A stretch of DNA of 64,000 nucleotides from Albidovulum sediminicola (GTDB lineage: Bacteria; Pseudomonadota; Alphaproteobacteria; Rhodobacterales; Rhodobacteraceae), in assembly GCF_025751575.1 (NCBI RefSeq), contig NZ_JAOWLA010000019.1, positions 1 through 64,000 on the forward strand, read 5' to 3'. The position numbers and the translations under genes are program-made. This document shows positions 17,583 to 27,220 of this stretch, one piece after another. Under the pieces are notes generated by a model that saw only the letters and a program-made list of their open reading frames with translations, had not been told where the DNA came from and searched no databases. Position 1 is the stretch's first letter. The number at the start of each line of letters is the position of its first letter.

Positions 17583-18262
17583 AGGCTGCCTGCCAGGTCG
17601 TCGGCGATGGCGCGCATCTCGGCAATCTGGCTCGACAGCGCCGAAAGCTCCGGATCGATCCGCGAACCGCCGCCATCGGCGGGGACGAGCCCGCGCGCCT
17701 CGGTGAATTCCGCCTGACGGTTGGTCGCGCCTTCGATCGCACGCTGCATCTCTGACAGGTTCGCCTGCGCCTGGGCGACCCCGGCATCCAGCGCCGCGGG
17801 GTCGCCGCCGGTGGAGGCCTGGGCGCGCAGGCTGTCAAGCTCGGCCTTCTGTGCGGCCAGAACGCCCTGCATCACCGAAATCGTGGCCGCGACCTCTTCC
17901 GAGTTCCGGTCGAGATCGGACTTCATCGCCTCAAGCCGCCGCTCCTTGAAGAAATACTTGCGCTGGATGAAGGCGACATAGCTCCCGGCGGAGGCGCCGA
18001 CCGCGGTTCCGATCTGGATGCCTTTCTTGCGGTTCGTGCCGAGCGTCATCGCGATGCCCCCGCCAGCCGCGGCCCCGGCCAACGCCCCTTCAAGGATGGT
18101 TTTCTGCATGGCCGTGGCAACGCGCGAGAGTTCCGCATCCGCGGCGACGGCGGGCTGCGCGACGGAGCTTTCGGGCGCGGGCGCACCGCCGCAGGCGCCA
18201 AGCGCCAACGCCGCCGAAAGGCAGACGGCCGTCAGCCCTGAGCGAGAAAATCCGTGAGCCAT
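17579..18262 (-). CDS. Lipoprotein with glycine-zipper segment and coiled coil
   Basis: A 227-residue lipoprotein: lipobox LALGAC, lipidated Cys at residue 24. About residues 59-98 form a small-residue-rich hydrophobic segment (LEGALAGAAAGGGIAMTLG, then IQIGTAVGASAGSYVAF) like glycine-zipper proteins that insert into membranes. A charged coiled coil follows (about 100-190). The start lies 31 bases inside the end of the caspase-like gene; no later Met would keep the signal peptide, so the overlap is real. The function is unknown; pairing with a caspase-like protein suggests an envelope-bound substrate, anchor or effector. Confidence 0.75.
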   Translation of the reverse strand: MAHGFSRSGLTAVCLSAALALGACGGAPAPESSVAQPAVAADAELSRVATAMQKTILEGALAGAAAGGGIAMTLGTNRKKGIQIGTAVGASAGSYVAFIQRKYFFKERRLEAMKSDLDRNSEEVAATISVMQGVLAAQKAELDSLRAQASTGGDPAALDAGVAQAQANLSEMQRAIEGATNRQAEFTEARGLVPADGGGSRIDPELSALSSQIAEMRAIADDLAGSL

Positions 18263-19770
18263 GAATAGGTTCCCTTCCTTGATGGGTCCGCCGACTGGCG
18301 AACATGTTTCAAGAAAAGCGCCGCATCCGCGCGCAACTTTCCATCAACGCCCGCCTCGGTCCCGGCGGCGAGGAGGTCCTCGGTCGCCCCATCAGGCACG
18401 AACAGGGCGGCGCGTGTCAATATTCGGTTGTAGTACTCGCGCGACTGGTCAAGCCGCACCAGAACCCTCTGCCGCGACCGTCGAATGTCCTCGAAATCGC
18501 GCTCGGCCTGCGCCAGCACCGGGGCGGCGGCATCCGGGTCCCGGGTCGCGATCTCGCGGATCTCGGTCAAGGCGTTCTCAGACAGCCGGGCCAGCCGGTC
18601 AATGCCGCGCAGCGCCACCAGATCGGTTCGCAGCCGCTGCGCCGTGGTAGCCGCCAAGGCCATCGAGGCGCGCGTCGCATCCTGGTAAAGCGCGGCGGGC
18701 CGCAGCTCGGCCTTTGCGTCTTGCTGAGCGGCATAGCGGGCGGCAGCGGCCTCTACCCCGCCCGGCAGACCGAGCGCCGCCAGCGCCGCCTCAAGGCGCG
18801 CCCGTGGCTCAGCCCGAAAGGCATCGGGCAGCGACGCGGGCACGGATCCGGCGCCGTCGAGGTCCGCAAGCCGCGCCTGCGCGGTTTCGGCGAATGTCCC
18901 GGCCGGATACTGGTTGACATAATCGCGCAGCGCACGCGCGTCGCCGCCCTCCGCCACGGCCCAAAGCGCCAGCTCGGCGGCATCGGCGTCCGTCGGGATC
19001 TCGTCCCCTTTCACATCGGCCAGGACATGTTCCCCGATCAGGGCCTCTTCAACCCAAGGCACCTGCTGGCCGAAGGTTTCCACCACCACATCTTGCCGCA
19101 CGCGCCCAAGCATCAGGCGCACGTCGAGCCCCGGTGTCGCGATGTTGTTCAAAAGCGCCTTTGTGAACACGCTGTTCCGCCCGGTCCCGTCGAAAGCCAC
19201 GTTGCCTGGATCGGTCGCATAGGCGATCAGCAATCCCGCCCCCCCGCCGGTGCGGACAAGGCCCTTGGCCGCGTTCTCGCCCGTCCCGAAAGGGGAATCC
19301 CGGCAGGCGTCGAGCAGGATCAGCCCCGCGCCCGGCCGGGCGCGTTCCAGGACGGTCCTCACCTCCCTCATCGGGAGTGAGGCGCGAACCATCCCGGCCG
19401 TGTCGAGCGCGCCAAAACCCGTCCCGATCAGCAGGTTATCGCCAGCGTATTGGACGCCGTGCCCGGCGTAGAAGAAAAGCGCGACCTCCGCCCCGCTTGC
19501 CGCAACCTCGAACCGCGCCAGGGCGTCGCGCATCCCCGCCAGGTCCTGGTCCGTCGCCTCGATCACCCGGAACCCCAGCCCCCCAAGCGCCGCGCCAAGC
19601 GCCAGCGCGTCGTTCACGGGGTTGGGAAGATCCAGATCGTCCAGCGCATAGTCGGAGTTGCCGATGAGGAGCGCGACACGTTCAGCGGCCGCCGCTGGCC
19701 ACGCGACAAGGGCCGCGGCCAAGGCCGCGCAACAGGTGCGATAGCTGAGGGATTTTCCGAGCCCGCTCAT
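18232..19770 (-). CDS. Secreted caspase-like (peptidase C14) protein
   Basis: A 512-residue protein with a signal peptide (residues about 10-29, ending AWPAAAA), so export is predicted. The caspase-like p20 domain follows (about 31-260): RVALLIGNSDY, catalytic His104 in FFYAGHGVQYAG and catalytic Cys156 in LILLDACRDSPF, both intact, then ATDPGNVAFDG and NSVFTKALL. The C-terminal 250 residues are helical and alanine-rich, ending in a region that tracks arginine-rich helices, with no family recognised. ATG 19770 is chosen for the signal peptide. It lies 45 bases downstream of the H-type lectin gene and overlaps the next lipoprotein gene. Confidence 0.88.
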   Translation of the reverse strand: MSGLGKSLSYRTCCAALAAALVAWPAAAAERVALLIGNSDYALDDLDLPNPVNDALALGAALGGLGFRVIEATDQDLAGMRDALARFEVAASGAEVALFFYAGHGVQYAGDNLLIGTGFGALDTAGMVRASLPMREVRTVLERARPGAGLILLDACRDSPFGTGENAAKGLVRTGGGAGLLIAYATDPGNVAFDGTGRNSVFTKALLNNIATPGLDVRLMLGRVRQDVVVETFGQQVPWVEEALIGEHVLADVKGDEIPTDADAAELALWAVAEGGDARALRDYVNQYPAGTFAETAQARLADLDGAGSVPASLPDAFRAEPRARLEAALAALGLPGGVEAAAARYAAQQDAKAELRPAALYQDATRASMALAATTAQRLRTDLVALRGIDRLARLSENALTEIREIATRDPDAAAPVLAQAERDFEDIRRSRQRVLVRLDQSREYYNRILTRAALFVPDGATEDLLAAGTEAGVDGKLRADAALFLKHVRQSADPSRKGTYSWLTDFLAQG

Positions 19771-19815
19771 CGCCCGCCAGCATAGACAGGCCGAGGCGAG
19801 ACGCAATGCCAAGCC

Positions 19816-20166
19816 CTAGCCGATGTCCCAGTTGTCCGCATGCGAGACCTCGCCCAAGGCCAGCCAGTCGGCGTGCATCCGCGCGATGCGGGTGTCGCCC
19901 CAGGTCCGGAAGACCATGTCGAACCCCTCCGGCGTGACGTTCTCGGATAGGATCTCGGCGCGCATGTTGGCGGCGTGATGCACATCCCACATGTTGAGCG
20001 TGACCTGCACGATGGGCACGTCCCGGAACGCCTCGGAAAACCCGACGTACCGGCGAACCTCCCTCGGACCTGTGCCGGTCCACATCGGGCCGCCGGCCTC
20101 GAAATCCGAAAACAGCGGGATGGAGCCGCGCTCCACCCCCAACATGTTACTGGTAAACCGTCGCAT
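19816..20166 (-). CDS. H-type lectin domain protein
   Basis: A 116-residue protein that is almost entirely an H-type lectin (H_lectin) domain, a sugar-binding fold first known from snail agglutinins. Family features are W near residue 29 (PMWTGTG), the strand VRRYVGFSEAF, VPIVQVTLNMWD, NVTPEGFDMVFRTWGDTRIA, and the terminal ADWLALG. There is no signal peptide, so it is cytoplasmic or released by another route. The start has GGGGGCGAG just upstream. It opens the minus-strand cluster with the caspase-like and lipoprotein genes and is separated from atpC by a terminator. Confidence 0.82.
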   Translation of the reverse strand: MRRFTSNMLGVERGSIPLFSDFEAGGPMWTGTGPREVRRYVGFSEAFRDVPIVQVTLNMWDVHHAANMRAEILSENVTPEGFDMVFRTWGDTRIARMHADWLALGEVSHADNWDIG

Positions 20167-20252
20167 CTCGCCCCCGCAGACTTGGGCCGATGTTATCCCA
20201 ATGCGGCGGGAGGGAAAGCCCTTACGGGCCTCCCCTCGCTGCCCCGGAAAGC

Positions 20253-20281
20253 AAAAAGGCGGGGCACGATGGCCCCGCCTT
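20253..20281 (-). terminator. Rho-independent terminator of atpHAGDC
   Basis: Minus-strand stem AAGGCGGGGC/GCCCCGCCTT (arms 20272-20281 and 20256-20265) with a six-base loop, running into TTTTT (20253-20257). It lies 18 bases past the atpC stop. Confidence 0.9.
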
Positions 20282-20299
20282 CCCGCAATTTCGATCGGC

Positions 20300-20698
20300 T
20301 CAGAGCCCCAGCGCCGCTTTCAGCGTCTGAAGATCGGCGACCAGCTTCATCGCCGCGTCCTTGCCTTCGGCGGGGGCTTCCCCCGCCTCGGCGGTCGCGT
20401 CCGAGATCAGCGCGTCCATTTCGGCCGCGGTGACCTCGGCCTTCGGCATCGCGCGCTCGGCCAGGACCGAGGCTCCGGCCGCCGAGATCTCGGCGAAACC
20501 GCCGGTCACCGCATAATCGACGCTGCCTTCGGCGGAGACGACGGTGAGGATGCCGGGACGCAGCGTGGTGATCAGCGGCGAATGGTCCGGCATCGCCGTC
20601 AGGTCGCCATCGGCGCCCGGAATGCGGACCTCGCGCGCCTGAACGGAGGCAAGCCGCCGTTCAGGGCTGACGAGGTCGAACTGCATCGTATCGGCCAT
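20300..20698 (-). CDS. atpC: ATP synthase F1 epsilon subunit
   Basis: A 132-residue epsilon subunit, the rotor-stalk protein that couples gamma to the c-ring and can inhibit ATP hydrolysis. The N-terminal beta-sandwich shows [35 protein letters not shown] and VTGGFAEI. The C-terminal helical part is short and alanine-rich ([30 protein letters not shown]). It is the last gene of atpHAGDC, 9 bases after atpD, and a strong terminator follows. Confidence 0.95.
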   Translation of the reverse strand: MADTMQFDLVSPERRLASVQAREVRIPGADGDLTAMPDHSPLITTLRPGILTVVSAEGSVDYAVTGGFAEISAAGASVLAERAMPKAEVTAAEMDALISDATAEAGEAPAEGKDAAMKLVADLQTLKAALGL

Positions 20699-20707
20699 CT
20701 CGCCCCC

Positions 20708-22168
<1,461 letters not shown>

Positions 22169-23044
22169 TTAGAGCGCCTCGGCGCCCGAAATGATTTCGA
22201 TGAGTTCGTTCGTGATCGCGGCCTGGCGCGAGCGGTTGAACTGGATCGTCAGCTTGTCGATCATGTCGCCCGCGTTGCGCGTCGCGTTGTCCATGGCGGA
22301 CATCCGCGCACCCTGTTCGGACGCACCGTTTTCCAGCAGCGCGGTGAAGACCTGGGTCGCCACGCCACGCGGCAGCAGATCGGCCAGGATCTCTTCTTCC
22401 GACGGCTCGTAGTCGTAGAGCGCGGCGGACCCCGTGCCCTCGGCTTGCTCGAACTTCGCCGGGATGACCTGCTGCGCGGTCGGGATCTGGCTGATCACCG
22501 ACTGGAAGCGGTTGAAGAAGATCGTGGCGACATCGAACTCACCATGGTCGAAGCGGTGGATCAAGTCACGCGCGATGGACTGCGCGTTGTCGTAGCCGAT
22601 CTTCTTGACCTCGGAGAGGTCGACATGGGCCACGAAATGATCCGCGTAGTCGCGCTTGAGCTGCTCACGCCCCTTCTTGCCGACGGTGATGATCTTGACG
22701 GTCTTGCCCGCCGCGATCAGTTCCGCCGCCTTCGCGCGGGCAAGCCGCACGATGGAGGAGTTGAAGCCGCCGCACAGGCCGCGCTCCGCCGTCATGACCA
22801 CCAGCATATGGGTCTTGTCGGCACCCGTCCCGGCCAGAAGCCGGGGCGCGCTGTCCGATCCGCCCACCGAGGCGGCAAGTCCGGCCATGACCGCGTTCAT
22901 CCGCTCGGCATAGGGGCGAGCGGCCTCGGCGGCCTCCTGGGCGCGGCGGAGCTTGGCCGCCGCGACCATCTGCATGGCCTTGGTGATCTTCCGCGTCGAC
23001 TTGACGCTTCCGATCCTGTTTTTCAGGTCCTTAAGGCTGGGCAT
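22169..23044 (-). CDS. atpG: ATP synthase F1 gamma subunit
   Basis: A 291-residue central-shaft subunit. The N-terminal helix [20 protein letters not shown] and following [17 protein letters not shown], the Rossmann-like segment [12 protein letters not shown], and the C-terminal helix [19 protein letters not shown], then [16 protein letters not shown], are all typical. Its long antiparallel coiled coil rotates inside the alpha3beta3 hexamer. It lies between atpA (24 bases upstream) and atpD (18 bases downstream). Confidence 0.97.
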   Translation of the reverse strand: MPSLKDLKNRIGSVKSTRKITKAMQMVAAAKLRRAQEAAEAARPYAERMNAVMAGLAASVGGSDSAPRLLAGTGADKTHMLVVMTAERGLCGGFNSSIVRLARAKAAELIAAGKTVKIITVGKKGREQLKRDYADHFVAHVDLSEVKKIGYDNAQSIARDLIHRFDHGEFDVATIFFNRFQSVISQIPTAQQVIPAKFEQAEGTGSAALYDYEPSEEEILADLLPRGVATQVFTALLENGASEQGARMSAMDNATRNAGDMIDKLTIQFNRSRQAAITNELIEIISGAEAL

Positions 23045-23067
23045 ATCCCTGTCCCCTCCTCAGCGCG

Positions 23068-24606
23068 TCAAGCGAAGGTCTTGGCGAATTCTTCGATCGC
23101 AGCGCGGAGTTTGTCCTCGGCTTCACCCTTGATCTTGGGGTCGTCCTTGGTGATCCAGTCGAGGATGTCCTTGCGGTTGCTGCGCAGGTGCTTGACCAGA
23201 TCGCGCTCGAACCGGCCGACGTCACGCACGGGCAGCTTGTCGAGGAAGCCCTTGATGCCCGCGAAGATGACGCAGACGATTTCCGCGTTGGTCAGCGGCG
23301 AGTACTGCGGCTGCTTCATCAGCTCGGTCAGACGCGCGCCACGGTTCAGCAGGCGCTGGGTCGCGGCGTCGAGGTCGGAACCGAACTGCGCGAAGGCCGC
23401 CATCTCGCGGTACTGCGCCAGTTCCAGCTTCACCGAGCCCGCGACCGACTTCATCGAGTTGGTCTGGGCCGAGGAGCCCACGCGGGAAACCGACAGACCG
23501 GTGTTCACGGCCGGACGAATGCCCTGGTAGAAGAGTTCCGTTTCAAGGAAGATCTGACCGTCGGTGATCGAGATCACGTTGGTCGGAATGAAGGCCGACA
23601 CGTCGCCACCCTGGGTTTCGATGATCGGCAGAGCGGTCAGCGAGCCAGCGCCGTTGTCCTCGTTCAGCTTCGCCGAACGCTCCAGCAGGCGCGAGTGCAG
23701 GTAGAAAACGTCGCCCGGGTAGGCTTCGCGTCCGGGCGGACGGCGCAGCAGCAGCGACATCTGGCGGTAGGCGACGGCCTGCTTGGAGAGGTCATCGTAG
23801 ATGATCAGCGCGTGACGGCCGTTGTCGCGGAAGTATTCGGCGATCGCGGTCGCCGAGTAGGGCGCGAGGAACTGCATCGGCGCCGGGTCCGAGGCGGTGG
23901 CGGCCACGATGATCGAGTAGTTGATCGCGCCGGTTTCTTCCAGCTTCTTGACCAGCTGGGCAACGGTCGAGCGCTTCTGGCCGATGGCCACGTAGACGCA
24001 GTAGAGCTTCTTGCTCTCGTCGTCGCCCGCCGCTTCGTTGTAGACCTTCTGGTTCAGGATCGTGTCGAGCGCGATCGCGGTCTTGCCGGTCTGGCGGTCG
24101 CCGATGATCAGTTCGCGCTGGCCGCGGCCGACGGGGATCATGGCGTCCACGGACTTCAGGCCGGTCGCCATCGGCTCGTGCACCGATTTGCGCGGGATGA
24201 TGCCGGGGGCCTTCACGTCGGCAACCGAGCGCTTCGCGGTCTTGAGCGGGCCCTTGCCGTCGATCGGGTTGCCCAGCGCGTCGACGACGCGGCCGAGCAG
24301 CTCGTCGCCGACCGGAACGTCCACGATGGACTTGGTGCGCTTGACGGTGTCGCCTTCCTTGATGTCCCGGTCGGAACCGAAGATCACGACGCCGACGTTG
24401 TCGACTTCAAGGTTCAGCGCCATCCCGCGGATGCCGCCGGGGAATTCCACCATTTCGCCGGCCTGGACGTTGTCCAGCCCGTGAACGCGGGCGATACCGT
24501 CACCGACGGAGAGCACGCGGCCGACCTCGGCCACCTCCGCTTCTTGACCGAAGTTCTTGATCTGCTCCTTAAGGATCGCAGAGATCTCGGCTGCCTGGAT
24601 TCCCAT
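23068..24606 (-). CDS. atpA: ATP synthase F1 alpha subunit
   Basis: A 512-residue regulatory nucleotide-binding subunit. It has [18 protein letters not shown] at the N-terminus, Walker [14 protein letters not shown], the [30 protein letters not shown] core split over conserved Walker B and catalytic-interface segments, and the terminal [12 protein letters not shown] 24606 coincides with the end of atpH (stop 24606-24608), so the two are coupled. Confidence 0.98.
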   Translation of the reverse strand: MGIQAAEISAILKEQIKNFGQEAEVAEVGRVLSVGDGIARVHGLDNVQAGEMVEFPGGIRGMALNLEVDNVGVVIFGSDRDIKEGDTVKRTKSIVDVPVGDELLGRVVDALGNPIDGKGPLKTAKRSVADVKAPGIIPRKSVHEPMATGLKSVDAMIPVGRGQRELIIGDRQTGKTAIALDTILNQKVYNEAAGDDESKKLYCVYVAIGQKRSTVAQLVKKLEETGAINYSIIVAATASDPAPMQFLAPYSATAIAEYFRDNGRHALIIYDDLSKQAVAYRQMSLLLRRPPGREAYPGDVFYLHSRLLERSAKLNEDNGAGSLTALPIIETQGGDVSAFIPTNVISITDGQIFLETELFYQGIRPAVNTGLSVSRVGSSAQTNSMKSVAGSVKLELAQYREMAAFAQFGSDLDAATQRLLNRGARLTELMKQPQYSPLTNAEIVCVIFAGIKGFLDKLPVRDVGRFERDLVKHLRSNRKDILDWITKDDPKIKGEAEDKLRAAIEEFAKTFA

Positions 24607-25166
24607 TATCCGACCTCTTTCATAGCATTCTGGAGGGAAGCGAGCTTCGAGCGGATCGAGGTGTCGATCATCTTAGAGCCCACTTTGACGACGAGACCGC
24701 CGATGAGGCTTTCATCGACGGTCGTATTGAGTTTCACGGTCTTGCCGACGCTGGCCTTCAGCGTCTTGGCAAGCTGGTCCGCCTGCGCCTTGGTCAGGGC
24801 GGCGGCCGAGGTCACATCGGCGGTGATCTCGCCCTTTTCCTCTGCGATCATGGCGCGCAGCGCGACCAGAAGCTGGGGCAGGACGAACAGCCGGCGGTTC
24901 GCGGCCATCAGGCCGAGCGTGTTGGCCACCGTCGCGGAGAGCGACATCGCCTTGGCGAGGGCCGAAACGGCCGCGGCCTGCTCTTCCCGGCTGTAGACCG
25001 GCGAGGCGATCAGCCCCCGCAGATCGGCGCTGGCATCGAGCGCGCCCTGAAGCGCATCGACATCGGCCCCGAGGGCCTTCAGGTCCTTGGCCTCCTTGGC
25101 CAGTTCAAAAACGGCCGTGGCATAGCGCCCGGCAATCCCTGCGGAGATCGAAGCTGGTTCCGACAC
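24606..25166 (-). CDS. atpH: ATP synthase F1 delta subunit
   Basis: A 186-residue stator subunit that joins F1 to the peripheral stalk. It shows [38 protein letters not shown] and the C-terminal [22 protein letters not shown]. The frame is open from GTG 25172, but GGAAGG is only two bases from that codon and eight from GTG 25166. The latter gives MSEPASIS, the N-terminus usual in this lineage, so I use 25166. It is the first gene of atpHAGDC; Fo genes are not in the window, as expected for alphaproteobacteria. Confidence 0.93.
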   Translation of the reverse strand: MSEPASISAGIAGRYATAVFELAKEAKDLKALGADVDALQGALDASADLRGLIASPVYSREEQAAAVSALAKAMSLSATVANTLGLMAANRRLFVLPQLLVALRAMIAEEKGEITADVTSAAALTKAQADQLAKTLKASVGKTVKLNTTVDESLIGGLVVKVGSKMIDTSIRSKLASLQNAMKEVG

Positions 25167-25321
25167 GTCCACCCTTCCGATGACTTTGCCTCATCGCCCG
25201 AAGTCACGGGAACCGAGGCCACCCCTTCGCGCGCGCAAACGCACGTCTTAGTTCGGCGCGGGTGTAGCAGAGCGGATTTGCTGCCGCAACCGCCTAGGCC
25301 AACATATTTCACAACCCCAAT

Positions 25322-25338
25322 TTGTTGATTTTCAACAA
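25322..25338. promoter_or_regulatory. Palindrome in the atpH upstream region
   Basis: Perfect 7-bp arms TTGTTGA/TCAACAA (25322-25328, 25332-25338) around TTT, in the most AT-rich part of the 282 bases between atpH and the methyltransferase gene. On the minus strand it is followed by TTGTGAAATATG, so it may overlap or flank the atp promoter as an operator. No regulator can be named. Confidence 0.4.
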
Positions 25339-25448
25339 CTTGGACCAACCCCGTTGCCGGGGCACCTTTCCGGGCCGCGAGGTTGGGGCGTTAACATCGG
25401 TTTCAGGCGGGGGAATCCGGCGGGGCGGGCTTGCCGCGAGGGCGCGAT

Positions 25449-26195
25449 TCACGTCGCGCCGGCAACCGGCTTCGGCATTCCCTCCAGCACCCGCAGCGGC
25501 CGCTCCACCGCTGCGCGCAGGCCCGGGCGCATCGGCGCGTGAAGTTGCTTGGACACTTCAAGCATCAGGACCCCCCCCGACATGACGGAGGAAACGCGAT
25601 GGCCGACACGTTCCCACATCGGCGCGGTACGCAGCCAGAAGCGCCGGGACGAGGGCGGAACGTAAAGCGCGGTCTGGTGACGCTCCGCGACGAAATTGTG
25701 CTTGCGCAGTTGCGCATCGAGCTGGCCCATCGAATAGGGCCGCCCGAAGCCGAACGGCGTCTTGTCGCTGCGCGACCACAGGCCCGAGCGGTTCGGCACG
25801 ATGAAAAGCGCCCGCCCGCCGGGACCAAGCACGCGCCAGCATTCGTCAAGCACGGCCGAGGGATTTTCCGAAGTGTCGAGCCCGTGCAGCACAACCAGGC
25901 GATCGGCCATGCCGGTTTCCAGCGGCCAGCGGGTTTCCTCGCACAGGACCGAGACATTCTCCATCCCCGCGGGCCAGGGCATGACGCCCTGCGGCCCCGG
26001 CATCAGCCCGATCACGCGCCGCGCATCGCCAAGATAGGGGCGCAAGAGCGGCACCGCGAAACCGAAGCCCACGACCGTGCGCCCCTTCGCCTCGGGCCAA
26101 AGCGCGACAAGCTGGTCGCGGATCGCCTTCTGCGCCGCACGCCCAAGCTGCGTGCGATAGTAGAAATTCCTGAGGTCCAGAACATCAAGATGCAT
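25449..26195 (-). CDS. SAM-dependent methyltransferase-like protein
   Basis: A 248-residue cytoplasmic protein with a class I methyltransferase layout. [16 protein letters not shown] stands at the SAM-binding loop, although the usual GxGxG is eroded to [42 protein letters not shown], read in two parts, holds the post-I acidic strand and the LGPGGR motif. The substrate is unknown. ATG 26195 starts the typical [13 protein letters not shown]-terminus. It is divergent from gloB, an arrangement common in this family of bacteria. A hairpin (25441-25460) overlaps its stop codon. Confidence 0.83.
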   Translation of the reverse strand: MHLDVLDLRNFYYRTQLGRAAQKAIRDQLVALWPEAKGRTVVGFGFAVPLLRPYLGDARRVIGLMPGPQGVMPWPAGMENVSVLCEETRWPLETGMADRLVVLHGLDTSENPSAVLDECWRVLGPGGRALFIVPNRSGLWSRSDKTPFGFGRPYSMGQLDAQLRKHNFVAERHQTALYVPPSSRRFWLRTAPMWERVGHRVSSVMSGGVLMLEVSKQLHAPMRPGLRAAVERPLRVLEGMPKPVAGAT

Positions 26196-26262
26196 TGCAT
26201 GCAAGCCCGCGATCGGGTCAAACTCCGTTTCGATGAGCATAAGCAAAGTCGCGCGAAACGCC

Positions 26263-27030
26263 ATGCCCCTTGAAATCGTTACCATTCCCTGCCTGACGGA
26301 CAACTATGCCTATCTGGCCCACGACCCGGCCACGGGCGCAACAGCCGTCGTCGACGTGCCGGAGGCCGCGCCGATCCTGAACGCCTTGCGCGAACGTGAC
26401 TGGCGGGCCAGCCACATCCTGATCACGCACCACCACGGCGATCACATCGACGGGGTCGAGACGCTTGCCGCCGCGACCGGGGCGCGGGTGATCGGCGCGG
26501 CGGCCGACGCGCACCGGCTGCCACCACTGACGGAGGCCGTGTCCGAAGGCGACATCGTGCGCATCGGGATGTCGGCGGGCGAGGTGATCGAGGTGCCCGG
26601 CCATACGGTCGGCCATATCGCCTTTTATTTCCCGGACTCCGCCGTCGTCTTCACCGCGGACAGCCTGATGGGGCTGGGATGCGGGCGCCTTTTCGAAGGT
26701 AGCGCCGCGCAGATGTGGGAAAGCCTGTCGAAGCTTGCGGCCCTGCCCCGTGAAACGCTCGTCTGTTCCGGACATGAATACACGCAGTCTAACGGCCGCT
26801 TTGCACTGACCATTGAACCGGACAATCCCGCGCTTATATCCCGCGTCAAGGCCGTGGCCGAGGCGCGCGAGATGGGCCGTGCGACCGTGCCGTCACGACT
26901 GGGCGAGGAGTTGGAGACGAATCCGTTCCTGCGCGCGAACCTGCCCGCCGTGAAACACCTGATCGGCATGGATGGCGCCTCTGACGTGGAGTGCTTCGCC
27001 GAGATCCGGGCACGCAAGGACCGGTTCTGA
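26263..27030 (+). CDS. gloB: Hydroxyacylglutathione hydrolase (glyoxalase II)
   Basis: A 255-residue metallo-beta-lactamase-fold thioesterase that hydrolyses S-D-lactoylglutathione in methylglyoxal detoxification. The metal motif [10 protein letters not shown] is intact, with later ligands in [28 protein letters not shown] and [10 protein letters not shown]. The C-terminal glutathione-binding region ends [10 protein letters not shown]. An earlier ATG (26233) is in frame, but [17 protein letters not shown] from ATG 26263 is the family N-terminus. Confidence 0.95.
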   Translation: MPLEIVTIPCLTDNYAYLAHDPATGATAVVDVPEAAPILNALRERDWRASHILITHHHGDHIDGVETLAAATGARVIGAAADAHRLPPLTEAVSEGDIVRIGMSAGEVIEVPGHTVGHIAFYFPDSAVVFTADSLMGLGCGRLFEGSAAQMWESLSKLAALPRETLVCSGHEYTQSNGRFALTIEPDNPALISRVKAVAEAREMGRATVPSRLGEELETNPFLRANLPAVKHLIGMDGASDVECFAEIRARKDRF

Positions 27031-27078
27031 GGCAATTGCCACCGCATCGGTACCGTAAAGTCGCAATCCGATCACAAT

Positions 27079-27107
27079 TTGTGCAGCTTTTGCTGCGATG
27101 CTAGGAT
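27079..27107 (+). promoter_or_regulatory. Putative sigma-70 promoter of clpA
   Basis: TTGTGC (27079-27084), 17-base spacer, TAGGAT (27102-27107). The spacer holds a perfect inverted repeat, GCAGC-TTTT-GCTGC (27083-27096), which could be an operator. The predicted leader to the GTG at 27221 is about 107 bases. Confidence 0.5.
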
Positions 27108-27220
27108 TAGGCGTGAAAACCGCTTGAAGATCGGTCGTTTCCACCAAACCTTATGAGTATGAGGCTAGGGTCGAAGCGGGCGCCCGCCCCTTTCGGCCCC
27201 CGAGGAGAAGGAGCACGCAG

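Noticed and set aside
27117-27154. RpoH promoter for clpA (CGCTTGAAG ... CCTTATG)
   Set aside because: The two half-sites are 23 bases apart, too far for the known heat-shock spacing; the sigma-70-like site at 27079-27107 is better placed.
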